A stretch of DNA of 64,000 nt from Pelobates cultripes (Eukaryota; Chordata; Amphibia; Anura; Pelobatidae). The stretch lies in NCBI GenBank assembly GCA_933207985.1, contig OW240921.1, forward strand, positions 90,100,986 through 90,164,985. The letters are read 5' to 3'. The notes beneath the pieces are model-generated. The model saw nothing but the letters and a program-made list of their open reading frames with translations. It was not told the DNA's origin and did not search any database. This document shows positions 47,105 to 58,914 of this stretch, piece by piece (positions within the stretch are counted from its first letter, which is position 1; each line of letters begins with the position of its first letter). The position numbers and the translations under genes were made by a program.

Positions 47105-47591
47105 TTAAAGGACCACTCTAGGCACCCAGACCACTTCAGCTTAATGAAGTGGTCTGGGTGCCAGGTCCCTATAGGATTAACCTTTTTTTTTTTATAAACA
47201 TAGCAGTTTATCTGAAATGGGTTAATCCAGCCTCTAAAGCCTCTAGTGGCTGTCTCATTGACAGCCGCTAGAGGCGTTTGCGTGCTTCTCACTGTGAAAA
47301 TCACAATGAGAAGACGCCAGCATCCATAGGAAAGCATTATGAATGCTTTCCTATGAGACTGGCTGAATGTGCGTGCAGCTCCTGCCGCACATGCGCATTC
47401 AGTCGAAGAGGAGGAGAGGAGGCGGAGAGGAGGAGAAGAGCTCCCCGCCCGGCACTGGAAAAAGGTAAGATTTAACCCTTTCCTCGCCATCCAGCCTGGC
47501 GGGAGGGTGACCCTGAGGGTGGGGGCACCCTCAGGGCACTATAGTTCCAGGAAAACGAGTATGTTTTCCTGGCACTATAGTGGTCCTTTAA
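47105..47591. mobile_element. TTAA MITE, family A copy 4
   Basis: TTAA-AGGACCACTCTAGG to ACTATAGTGGTCCT-TTAA. Same order of hairpins as copies 2 and 3, though the central aaacatagcag hairpin is half deleted. Confidence 0.85.
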
Positions 47592-47599
47592 CGAATTAG

Positions 47600-49500
47600 G
47601 AAAAAAGAAACCCTGTATTTCCTCTCTTTTTAAAGAAAATTATTAATTTAAAGTCTGGACACAGTACAGACGAACAGTACAATGCAAAGTACAATCAGCC
47701 ACTAGCAAGCAGTCTAGCATTATTTTAAACAATGTGAATATAACACAAAAGTAAATATAATGGAGTAAAATTTGGAAGGAGGAGGGCTACCCACCACACG
47801 GAGGGTTCTTTAAGTGCGGTGGACCACAACCAGTTTGCAGGCAACCCAAGTTTTATGATAGGAAGATACAGTATTTTTGAATAGTGGCTGCGATATTATT
47901 TACAAATATTGTAATAACATCTTCCACTAAAGGGGTCGAATCAGAAGGTCGTTTGTATGCCACTGCTTTTTAAAAGTTAAAATAGTATTATTACATTTTT
48001 TTGTGAGTGGGAGGGAAGTCCCTCTATCGGTCGAGAGAAAAGAAAGAACCAGGTAGTCCTGCTCTGTAGATCTTTGCAAGACTGAACTCAACAAATGCTT
48101 AGTGCAACATAATGTGTCAAGGGAGGGTAAGCCACCACATATCAATATAAGATCCCTTATGGCCAGAACATCTCCAAAATAAGCTTGCGGGAACTTTTAC
48201 CACCTAAACCAGAGTAGTGTACCAATGGAGCATAGTTTTGACACACTGCTCTTGAGAGGCTACTACAAATCACCACAAACATCTCCTTCCTGTACTTCAC
48301 CCAAATAATAACAAAGTGTTTAACCAGGAAATGTACATTCAGATATTCTATGGTTTCAAAGTACATCCTGGGGTTGTTACTTTTGCCCTCAATCCAGGGG
48401 ATGTTACTATTACCTAATTTAACTCATTTTATCTATCTCGGAAAGATGAAGGGCTGAGTCAACCATGACATGCATGGAACCTACAATCCCCAAGGGTTGA
48501 ACAGATTCTACTGATGATGCATTAGTCCACTGAGTTATCTCATCCAATGTATTCTCTCTTTTTATTGTGAAAGGTTTATTCATTAAACAGGGATATAAAT
48601 TGAAATTAAACAGAATTCCCACATTTTGGTCAAAACAGCCAAGTTGTAAACTTAGATGAATGACAACTTTCCATATCAGTTATTTAGGCTATGTCTTGAA
48701 GCCACTGCTATGTTTATGCCACGTTTTCTGTTTATTAGCAAAACATTAAATGGACATTCTATGCTCAAAAAATACAACACTGATCACTCCAAATACAGAT
48801 AATCCTTATAGACAAGCATTGGATTCAAATATTTTCTTAAAACAGGAACAAGTTGAAATGCTGAATTACTGATTCCAAACTGAATATTTTAAATATACCT
48901 TAAATCATTATTAATTACAGGTGACAGCATGTTCTTTTACTTACCTGATCATTTAATCCTAGTTACAACGTGGCTGTGTATTTATAGGCAGTCCATGCAT
49001 CTGAGCTCCACAGTTATGTGACTGAGTGATTGTGGTTTCTTTCAAATGGAATTGGTTTATAAAATGATCAGAAAGATCAGAGTTCTAATAAACCAGGAGA
49101 ACATCTGAAAACAAATTATAATGTGGATATCAGTATTCCAATTTAACATGCACATTAATTTAACATTCTAATTCTGGTTTTCTGTTTACACATGCATCAT
49201 TTTTTTTATTACACCACAGCAAGTAATTCAAACTCAAACTGTAGTTTTGTATACATGTGTATCCGTTAAGGCTTAGCTCACCTTTAGAATAACATTCTTG
49301 GATAAGACCATCTGTCTGTGAATGATCGTAGTATTTTTCCATTTGCAATGTTTGTACATAATAAGCCAAATGGTCATCTAGAGCTCTAGTTAACCAGGGG
49401 AAAAAAACATAAACAATTTGAAAACAGCCTCAGATGATAAAGTACTTAAGGAACACTATAGGCACCAAGAGCATTTCATCTTATTGAAGTGGTCTGGTTG
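47600..49500. other. Intergenic DNA with one LINE tail fragment
   Basis: The piece at about 48290-48390 resembles the minus-strand 3' end of the L2-type LINE (taaccaggaaatgtacattc, gtacatcctggg). A family-B-like MITE end starts near 49449 (aaggaacactataggcacca). Otherwise nothing recognised. Confidence 0.45.
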
Positions 49501-49508
49501 TACTGTCC

Positions 49509-50714
49509 CTATTCCCCTTAGCTCTGCAATGTAAAACATTGCAGTTTCAGAGACACTGCCTTTAGTGACTGTCTTTTGTTTGTAGGACAAACTTCATGAC
49601 TGTGTTCTAACAACCAGAGAGGGAATAGGAGAGCTCTGAGCACATGAAATACATTAAAATCAGAGCTGTAATAAAAAGATACAATGCTTTGTACAGTACA
49701 GATGTTTGATATAATTCCACCCCACACCCAAATTAAAAAACAGAAAACTTGAGTAAATTTATCTTTTCACGTCCACAATTGTATCATACAATTCAACACA
49801 TCAGTTCTAAACGTTTAGTGAATAGAACACATATTTCAGTATCCTTAAACTCTATATTAGTACTTTCATCACTCTGAGGATATAATGATTCTGAATTTAT
49901 TCCGTAGTTAGAAGTATAGTTAACTAAGTGGTGCACTCTGAGTCCAAATTGTGCATAAATAAATAAATAAATAAATATAAATAAATAATGACATTGGAAT
50001 CTGCAGTAAAGTGACATGAGTTTAATGCAACAGTTGCACTCATACGTATGTCATGCAACTACCCCTGTATGTTCCTGAGACTAGATGAAATTTATAACAA
50101 TGTAAAAGTATCTATTCCCCTTAGCTCTGCAATGTAAAACATTGCAGTTTCAGAGACACTGCCTTTAGTGACTGTCTTTTGTTTGTAGGACAAACTTCAT
50201 GACTGTGTTCTAACAACCAGAGAGGGAATAGGAGAGCTCTGAGCACATGAAATACATTAAAATCAGAGCTGTAATAAAAAGATACAATGCTTTGTACAGT
50301 ACAGATGTTTGATATAATTCCACCCCACACCCAAATTAAAAAACAGAAAACTTGAGTAAATTTATCTTTTCACGTCCACAATTGTATCATACAATTCAAC
50401 ACATCAGTTCTAAACGTTTAGTGAATAGAACACATATTTCAGTATCCTTAAACTCTATATTAGTACTTTCATCACTCTGAGGATATAATGATTCTGAATT
50501 TATTCCGTAGTTAGAAGTATAGTTAACTAAGTGGTGCACTCTGAGTCCAAATTGTGCATAAATAAATAAATAAATATATATAAATAAATAATGACATTGG
50601 AATCTGCAGTAAAGTGACATGAGTTTAATGCAACAGTTGCACTCATACGTATGTCATGCAACTACCCCTGTATGTTCCTGAGACTAGATGAAATTTATAA
50701 CAATGTAAAAGTAC
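49509..50714. repeat. 603-bp tandem duplication
   Basis: 49509-50111 is repeated at 50112-50714 with the same length and almost no differences; the visible change is in the AAATA run (ataaatataaa versus atatatataaa). The left copy begins inside a MITE-like segment. No gene is contained; identical short frames in each copy are shadows. Confidence 0.95.
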
Positions 50715-50719
50715 TGATT

Positions 50720-52540
50720 GCCTATTTTACAATTTGGCTTCCTTGGCCTACGTTTTGTTACGTAGACATTAATATCACAACACAGTTAATATTATAACAG
50801 CCTTGTTTTCTTGCAGTAATCTATGTCCTTTTTTTCAAAGCCGTTGCATTTTATCTTGCTATACAATGAAGTTAAATTCACTTTGCAGTTATAATATCTG
50901 TTTCTGCTTTATTTCTTAGGACATTACTGTACGTTAGGTGGAACACATACAGTTAGTACAGGTTCTCTTTAAAATCACATTTATTCTTCATGACTCTAAA
51001 TCGAATTCTTTACAACCATTCACATGCTTGTGTACCCCCAGTAAATTTCACATTTTATGTAAAAATAGCCAAACTGGAAATATTGCTCGTCGGCAATGTT
51101 TTCAGTTTTGGCCTCAAATTTGAAGATCACTTTTAATTTCCACATCAAATAACTCATTACATTCTACATGTATTATTGCAGCTAAACTTTACATAAGATT
51201 GAGTGTGTTGAGCTACTATTTATCAAATCACAGCAACGGCAGTTGGGGTCGGAACAAAAATGGAGATATCCCATTGATTTCTATAATAATTGTTCCATAT
51301 ATATATATATATATGTATATATATTCATTTGCCATAAAATGTCTCTAATTTGCTACAATAAACATTAAAATAATTAGGCGGAACCGATATCAGTTTTGGA
51401 AACATTCTAATAATCTAGTACATTTCAGACGTTGGACGTAAAGCCAACGAAATCAAAGTTCAGATGTAATAGTTAATAATGATATAGAGAAAATGCATTT
51501 AGTTACTTACCATGTATAGCTGTGTATACATTTCTAAGGCTGTTTTCATAATCATTGATATTGTAAAAAAAAATATTTGATTATTTGGTGGTTTGAAGTG
51601 ACAGTACAAGGACAATGTTACCATCTAATGTTACCATCCAGTTATGGCTAAGTGCGTTTTCTGATGCAGTTTTAAAAATAAAATAAAAATGTTTTTAACC
51701 ACTGAAGATAAATATTGATTTTTCTATTCAGTTGTAACAAAAAACATGCACCAGGGTCTCAATGCATACAGACTAACAATGCACTGCTAATTATTAGTAC
51801 GAGACACTTATTTATACTGCTTGTCAAATTCTTCAGACCTTGGGGAGTGATATATTCTTGGAGCAACTGTTGCTTTGTGAGTTCCATCAAGTGATATATT
51901 TAGACACAGTAATATATAGCATCAGTAATTAGGAAATTAAAACACAAACACATGTTATCTATTAAATAATCTTTGCATTTTCCCCCCCCAATTTGTCTGA
52001 TTCCCCTCCCAAAAATAATATGTATTGATATAGGAAACTTTGTTTTATGCATTAAGACTCAACTTGTGTTTGCTCAAAATGTCTTCAGTATGGGTAGTTT
52101 TAGAATGTATTCCTACGACAGTTAGTCAATATTGTTGTGAAATATATCAGTACTTTATAAAGAACCATCATTTTTTTATTCCCTCATCTTCAGGAGAAAT
52201 TAAAGTGTGAGAATATAATAAACAGATTTTACTATTTAATGATGTAAAGTCATGACTGTTTCTCCATCTTTACTTTCCCACAGAAGCAAGACATTTGCTT
52301 ATTACATACTATACCAAGAAACAAATAAAGTTTTCAAAATATGTTAAATTCGGAATAGAAGAAATCAGTCAATCAGAACAAGGCATACAGTATAAAAAGC
52401 AGGGGCTGCACAGATAGTTCCTTTTTCTTTGTGAAATACTCAATCAGGAACAAAACTAATCATTTAACGTGAAAAAAAACAGGAAATCAGAAACATGGGA
52501 TGGAGGTTCACAAGGAAACCCAACAGGAAATCTAATATTG
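50720..52540. other. Intergenic DNA, nothing recognised
   Basis: AT-rich with a (TA)n run at about 51296-51320. Small frames only. No gene or named repeat is supported. Confidence 0.4.
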
Positions 52541-52544
52541 ATGA

Positions 52545-52640
52545 GCAGTGGCGCACCTAATGTAGAGAGGGCCCTGGTGCAAGAACATTTTTTGGGCCCA
52601 TCTCTAGTGCAAGAATGGCAAAAACCATCTATCATGCTGT
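52545..52640 (+). mobile_element. hAT family 2 end fragment
   Basis: cagtggcgcacctaatgtag, then gggccctggtgcaagaacat, resembles the left end of the inner hAT at 33718. No opposite end was found. Confidence 0.5.
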
Positions 52641-53349
52641 TGAGATATATAAACTAAAAGTGCTCCCATAGTGCTGTAACTTATGTTATACATTGTATGG
52701 TTAAAAGGAGTGTAAATAAAGTTTGTTGTTACTCCTCCTTTTTTCCCCTCCTGAAACAGGAAGCAGAAGCAGTGTTAGTTAAAATAAAGTATATAAGTGA
52801 GAGCGGAGCAGTATAATAAAATGAATGTTTAGGTGATAAACCCAAAACCAAGAATAAATTGTGAAAAATTTGAGAATTGTAGTAATACTCAATGGTCAGT
52901 AGATGGCCCTAAGTTGACACATCTCACAGCACATGTAAAAAAAAGGCATAAATAATAAATACACTTAGCAGAGCAGATTGCTTTAAATGAGAAATGCTTT
53001 CAACATTATCATTAATGTACCAAAACTTCACATAAAATTCCACAAATAAATAGGTTAAGGAAATCAGGTATCTGTCATATAATGATAAAGCTCTGTTAGA
53101 AACAAAGTGCAAAAAAAGTATTAAAAACTCTGTGATAGTAAAAAATAAACAGACTGTCTCTTACAAGAGAGCGTAGTGAATAGGCTCGGCATAAGCCGTT
53201 ACTCACTGCCAAGCTTTGTAATGTATCTGGTTGTGGAGTTGGGAGACACTGGCTCTGGATAGCTGTAACGTTCGGAATGCAGTGATCAGGCTTCAGTGCA
53301 GCCCTGAGCGATATGGTCAAACATTCAAAATAAAGGTCAATCACTGTGG

Positions 53350-53391
53350 TGTAGCTATTGCAAGAGCTCAACACACAAAGATGCAAATTGC
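53350..53391 (+). pseudogene. Copia gag zinc knuckle
   Basis: One frame reads C-x2-C-x4-H-x4-C (CSYCKSSTHKDANC), the retroviral-type nucleocapsid knuckle. It is followed in the same frame by a charged linker and a TGA at 53500-53502 just before the protease. Confidence 0.8.
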
Positions 53392-53505
53392 AGATGTAAA
53401 AAGAAAGACAATGTCAGACAAGCAACCGATGATGCCGATGACGGACACTCATTTGCTTTTAAACTTAGAGATGACCAACTAGATGGGTTAAAACCAAAAT
53501 GATTA

Positions 53506-53727
53506 ATGGTTGATACAGGTACAACATCCCATTTAATTACTGACATTGGAAAGTTTAAGAGCTTTGATGACTTCTTTAAACCAGAGAAACATTCCATGGA
53601 GCTCGTATACGGAAAAAAGACAACTGGTATGGTGCTGAGAAGAGACAATGCAGAGGCTTGTCTACTTGACAGTGAGGGGAACCGAGTGATTATGACACTG
53701 AAGAATGCGTTGTACATATCTTCATAC
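53506..53727 (+). pseudogene. Copia aspartic protease remnant
   Basis: Frame starting MVDTGTTSHLIT; the catalytic Asp of the DTG triad is at 53512-53514. The NALYIS end typical of copia protease is reached just before the hAT insertion point. An in-frame TGA (53500-53502) separates it from gag. Confidence 0.85.
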
Positions 53728-54549
53728 CAGTTGCGGAACTACCGCGGTTGTAGGTGTTGCAGTGCGACCGAGCCTGCCACTCCAGGGGGCCTGGCCGCCC
53801 TGCGGAACCCTGAGACAGGGTGCCCGCCGGCTAAGTAATGCGGCCACAGCCTGGCGCATTGAAGGAGCCCATCGGGTGGCCCATGTTAGGGCCACCCGAT
53901 GGAAATATATTTCCAGGGAACCTGGTCAGTCCTGCGGCACTTTAACAGTGCGACCGGGCCCCCTGTGATGACATCACAGCTGGGAGGAAGTGACTACCTC
54001 AGTCACTTCCTCTCAGTAACCACCGGGAGCCGTGCGGGAGGAAGGAGGAGGGAGTCAGAGTTGGAATTCTGACACTCATCAGGCTGAGCCACCACTGGGC
54101 CCCATGGAAGTCACCCTCCTGCATCTAAAAGGTAGGAAACTGGAGAGTGACTAAAACATTTTGTATATGTGTGTGTTTGTGTATGTGTGTCTGTATGAAT
54201 GTTTTCTGTATGTATGTATGTCAGTATGTCTGTGTGTGTGTTTGTCTGTCTGTGTGTGTCTGTCTGTGTGTCTGTATATGTGTGTCTGTGTGTGTTTATA
54301 TGTGTCTGTATGTATTTATGTGTGTTTATATGTGTGTTTATGTATGTGTGTGTTTGTATGTATGTGTGTGTCTGTATGTATGCCTGTATGTGAGTGTGTC
54401 TATGTGTGTTTCTGCATGTGTGTGGGGTGGGGGGAGCAAAGTATGGGAGAGGGGGGGGGGTAGACGTATAAGGAGGGTGGCGGTAGACATATGAGGAGCC
54501 CCAGGACAATTTTCGCACCGGGGCCCCGTGGTTTCTAGTTACGCCTCTG
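53728..54549. mobile_element. Non-autonomous hAT element inside the copia protease
   Basis: Left end CAGTTGCGGAAC, right end GTTACGCCTCTG, flanked by cttcatac (53720-53727) and ctgcatac (54550-54557), an 8-bp duplication with one difference. The right part (gcaccggggccccg) matches the start of hAT family 2 in reverse. It contains a TGTGTGTCTGTATG array (54160-54425). No transposase. Confidence 0.8.
54160..54425. repeat. TGTGTGTCTGTATG microsatellite
   Basis: Variable TGTG/TATG/TCTG words. Frames on both strands over it are low-complexity and not genes. Confidence 0.9.
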
Positions 54550-55112
54550 CTGCATACCCTCAAGAAATCTTCTCTGTAGATAAAGCAACAAACAGTGGAG
54601 CATCAGTCAGCTTCCAGCAAGGCAGGAATGAACGGTACCAGATACACAATTCAGAAGTACAATAGACTTTACTATCTGAATAATTTTGTTGAAAATAATG
54701 ACAGTTGGCATGGATGTTATGATATTCAAACGCAGCATGAAATCCTAGGTCACTGTAATTATAATGATATTGCAAAACTACAAAATGTGGTAGAAGGAAT
54801 GAAAATTAGGGGGAGGTTGCTAAGTCTAATCTAAACTGTGAAGTTTGCACTCAGGGAAAATTCGTTCAGAGTAGGAACAGAGAACCTGATACCAGAGCCA
54901 CAGCCAAATTAGAGCTAGTACGCACTGATTTGGCAGGTCCTATAGACACACAAGCTAAAGAGGGCTTTAAATATACAATATCATTCACTGATGATTACGC
55001 TGGTGCAGTATTTGTATATTTTCTGAAAAACAAGAGTGATGCAGTGTTAGCCACTGAAAGGTTTATTGCCAACCCAGCTCTATATGGAGTTATAAAATGT
55101 ATAAGATCAGAC
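54550..55112 (+). pseudogene. Copia pre-integrase and integrase N-part
   Basis: Frames over this stretch carry the GAG-pre-integrase block (HEILGHCNYNDIAKLQNV), the CEVC zinc pair, and the integrase core start with first catalytic Asp in RTDLAGPID, then KYTISFTDDYAGAVFVYFL. A stop lies at about 54833 and a frame change follows. The core is cut at the second catalytic Asp (RSD) by the next insertion. Confidence 0.85.
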
Positions 55113-55142
55113 TGTAACCGTTCGTACTCCAATTTTATAACA

Positions 55143-55286
55143 TGACAGGAGGCTTCGTATTTGCTTAAGACTTTCTTTACTTAAGCTTCACAGCAGCACT
55201 TTTTCACATAGTAACAAGGTAACCAATCAGAAAAAAGGGATAACAAGGTATATAGGTCCCTCCCAGTGATGTCATTTCCTCTTTCT
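55143..55286 (+). repeat. DIRS left inverted terminal repeat
   Basis: Pairs with 62239-62381 with few mismatches (such as ctttacag for cttcacag). Confidence 0.92.
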
Positions 55287-55670
55287 TTGCTGCTTCACAT
55301 CAGTACAGGTCAGAGTGCCACTGTCTCCTACTTCTGTGGGTTTCTGTGGTTTATCTACTAATTTATCTGTCATCTGCTTTATTCATTTCTCTGTTCATAT
55401 ATACATACCCTACTTATCATATACTTTTGAGTTTGCTCTTTTACCTTTTACTTCCTAAATTTACCTATTTAATATATGTTTTTCCCTCATTTAATTTTTC
55501 TTTGGTATTTCTTTGGTATTTCTTTTTATTTCTCACTATCTTGTCTATTTTTTCCTTTTTATTGCTTTTACCTTTGCTCTAGCCCGGTTTTCTTCGTGCG
55601 GCATTTTTGCCCCGTTTTCCTGGGCTTTTCGGACCGTGGTGAACGCCTCCACCGGTCCTGAGTGCGCACG

Positions 55671-55800
55671 GCGGCCATCTTGGATCTCGCGCTCCTCCGC
55701 GAGATCCACACGGCCGTCTCTAGTGCGCACGCGCAAGATCGCGGCGGCCATTTTCTTGGAGCCGCGATCTGCATTTCACCCCGGCCGTGCGGCGGCCATT
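55671..55800 (+). promoter_or_regulatory. GC-rich block with YY1-like sites in DIRS 5' region
   Basis: Three GCGGCCAT-type words at 55671 (gcggccatcttgg), 55744 (gcggccattttcttgg) and 55792 (gcggccatt). These fit the YY1 core CCAT within GCCGCCATCTTG. Location between terminal repeat and gag suggests an internal promoter; inferred only. Confidence 0.4.
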
Positions 55801-56245
55801 ATACCGCTTTACATAGCAGTTATATGTATTTATATTAAACTTTACTGCCCTCAATTTAATTATCATTTTACCTATAAGTCTAACATAATTTCTACTCCCA
55901 TCATTCACATAGAAGGGAGTTTTACTTCAAAGCTTAGTGCACCTTTGCCTCAGTCTACCTCCCCCTGGTGGTGAAATTTATACTGCATCCAAACTATCTT
56001 GCACATTTTATTCTCATACAATACCATTTTACTTGGATTTACACCAATATATTCCTACATATAAATGCAGTCACTTTTCTCTATATAGTTATTTTGAGCA
56101 ATTCCTCATATATCCTTCACGATTGATACATCTCATATTTATATTGTGCATGTGTAAGGTTAATTACCTAAATTTAATATATGATTGCTGTTACTTTATA
56201 CAGCCCATGATTGGCCCGCTTTGTCTGTGCCACTATACCTCTATA

Positions 56246-56712
56246 CAGTGGTGTATCCTGGTTTTGTGCTGCCCTAGGCAGGACAAAACTCAGGCGCCCC
56301 CCTCCCCCCGCGCCACCCCCACCCAACCCTTCCCCCCCGCCCCACCTTCTAAATATACACACACACAGTCAGACACAAACACACACACTCACAAACACAC
56401 ACACACACAGTCAGACACAAACACACACAGTCAGACACAAACACACACACACTATCAGACACAGAAACACACACACTCACAAACACACACAGTCAGACAC
56501 ACACACACAGTCAGACACACACACACACACAGGAGTCAGACACACACACACACAGTCAGACACCGCACACAATCAGACACAAACACACAAACACGAGCAA
56601 CAGACACAGCACAGTCAGACACACACACACACACACAGAGTCAGACACACACACACGTCGAACCTGCAAGTCAGCACAAACACACAAACACAAACAACGG
56701 GCACACAGTCAG

Positions 56713-56747
<35 letters not shown>

Positions 56748-57404
56748 GTCAGACACAAACACACACTCACAAACACACACATTCAGACACACACACACAG
56801 TCAGACACAAACACACACACAGTCAGACACACACACACAGACACACACACATACACACACAGTCAGTGCACACAGACACACACACAGTCAGACACACACA
56901 CACACAGACACACACACATACACACAGTCAGACACACACAGACACACACACAAACACACACACACACACACAGTCAGACACAAACACACACAGTCAGACA
57001 CACACACACATTAACTTTTTTGATTTAAAGCCCCCAACCTCCTTACCTTGTGGGGTGCTGGAGGTCCTCCTGGTGGTCCAGTGGCTGCAGGGCGGGCGGG
57101 GCGAGGCGGCCGGGGAGCTCTTCCCTGAGGCTGACGCCAGCTCCCTCGAGCCAGAGTGAGGCTGGGAGCGGAATATGGCGTCATCTTCCGGCTCCCAGCC
57201 TCCTGCGGCCTTGGCGAGGGAGCTGAGCAGACCGCTCAGGGGAAGAGCTCCCTCGCCAGCCGCCTGCCCGCTCGGGATGTCAGTTAGCCGCAAGGCTAAC
57301 TAGGCATTTGCCCTGGGCATTTGGGGGGCGGCGTTTTTTGCCGCCCCCTGAAAAATGCCGCCCAAGGCAAATGCCTTGTTTGCCTCGCGGCTAATACGCC
57401 CCTG
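56246..57404 (-). mobile_element. Non-autonomous hAT element (family 1), inside DIRS
   Basis: Ends CAGTGGTGTA and TACGCCCCTG, flanked by an exact 8-bp duplication cctctata at 56238-56245 and 57405-57412. Same ends, tandem array and GC-rich fold-back as 32808-35609, inverted, without the nested insertion. No transposase. Confidence 0.92.
56355..57015. repeat. CACACAGTCAGACACAAACA minisatellite
   Basis: Complement of the array at 33225. Frames over it give Thr-His-Ser-Gln words and are not genes. Confidence 0.9.
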
Positions 57405-57569
57405 CCTCTATACGGGTATGAAAAAGTATTCCCTGAGGTGATTTATACTGGGTGACCCCCAATTACAGCTTGCAATGTGGAATTATAACATACTGTGATA
57501 TTTCGTGACGGCCTTACAATACACTCTAACACTGGCCTATTCTGCCCCATAGGTACCAACACTGTTGCT

Positions 57570-58914
57570 ATGGAGGCTTCAAATCAAGATCAAAACTTGC
57601 AAGCAATTATTAATGCAGCTGTGGCTGCTTCACTAGAAAAGGCCCTGGCTCGGGTGCTGCCCGTTGAATCAAAAGAGCCTAAAAGTTCAGGAACCACGCA
57701 TTCTGATGAAGATGCGGAGGATTCCGACTGCTCAAAAAGAAACCCTTCCAAACCCAGTAAACGTTATTGGAAAGGGAATGGGCCTGAACCACTCAAACGC
57801 AAGGGGAAAGAACCGGCAAAATGCCCTAAACAGGCGGATGTTAGAGAGAAACACTCCATCCAGCCTACTCTGTCGGAAGAGGAAGAAGACTCTTTCGACT
57901 TACACCCCTTAGCCATCCTAGATGAATGGCAAGCTGACCACTCCTCAGAAGATGAGGAAGACTGCCCTGAGACATTTTTTAAGGGAGCACCTCACCCTCA
58001 ATCTATCCTGGGAGAACTCCCAACCGAAGATACGATACCCGGATCGAATCCATCTGGAGACGCTGAATTTTTTCTGGATACACTTGGCCAGCCTCTTTTT
58101 GACCCGAGGCAAATTAGATATCCCCGATCATCTGAATGGTCACTACCAGACCATCTTTCCCAGTATATTCATTTCTGGATCAGAAGGCCCCTAGATCGGG
58201 AGATTCGAAAAAGACTACGAGCGGAATTCCCTAGACCCTCTCTACCGGATAAGGTCGCGGTGACCCCGGAGTTTGATACGCTACTCTACACATATCTGGC
58301 CAGATCGGGCCGTGACCCAAGGAAGGGCATTGAGCGCAGTCTACGCCTCACCCAAGATAAAATGCTAGATATCTTAGGACCTCTAGCTAAAATTCTTCTA
58401 CTGGCTGATGAAGCCTTATCTAATGAAGGCCCTCTAGACCCATCTGTGATTAGAGAATGGGCGCTACGCTCTATTTGCCTGCTGGGCAATGCGAATACAT
58501 CCCTCTGTACTGAGCGTAGAAAAGCAGTGCTGCTGCGTATGGATGCCAAGTTAGCGGACTTGGGATCCAAAGAATTGGGCCCCAAAGCAAAGGGTCTATT
58601 GTTTGGAGAACCCTATATTAAAGAATTGCATAAGCATGTAAACCTATACGCCACACTAAACAAGGCGCAGTCATCCATGAAAAGGGTATTTCATCATCAA
58701 CCCTCACGGGTTTTTGGCAGGGCTGGCCGTACAAGGGGTCGTACAGTCAGCCGTTTCTGGACCACAAACCAACGCCAGAGAACCCCAACCTCATCGTTCT
58801 TCCCCAACTATCACTCAAGGGGCTCTTTCACCCAAAGGGCGGATAAGGGAAGAGGATACAGATCCCGAGGACACAACAGATATCCAACAGGTGAGATTTC
58901 CTACCTTTCACCTT
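57570..58914 (+). CDS. DIRS gag-like protein
   Basis: From the ATG at 57570 (MEASNQDQNL). It has an N-terminal helical stretch (INAAVAASLEKALARVL), then an acidic/Lys-rich linker, then a conserved-looking block (SEWSLPDHLSQYIHFWIRRPLDREIRKRLRAEFPRP; DKVAVTPEFDT) and an Arg/Gly-rich end. This matches the layout of DIRS gag proteins, which coat the RNA. No stop ends it: the same frame stays open to 61649 through the overlap with RT, so its true C-terminus is uncertain. The end given is where RT homology starts to dominate. Confidence 0.75.

Noticed and set aside
55937..57028. 363-codon plus-strand frame
   Set aside because: Mostly the ACACAGTCAGACA array inside a hAT element; no domain and no initiation context.
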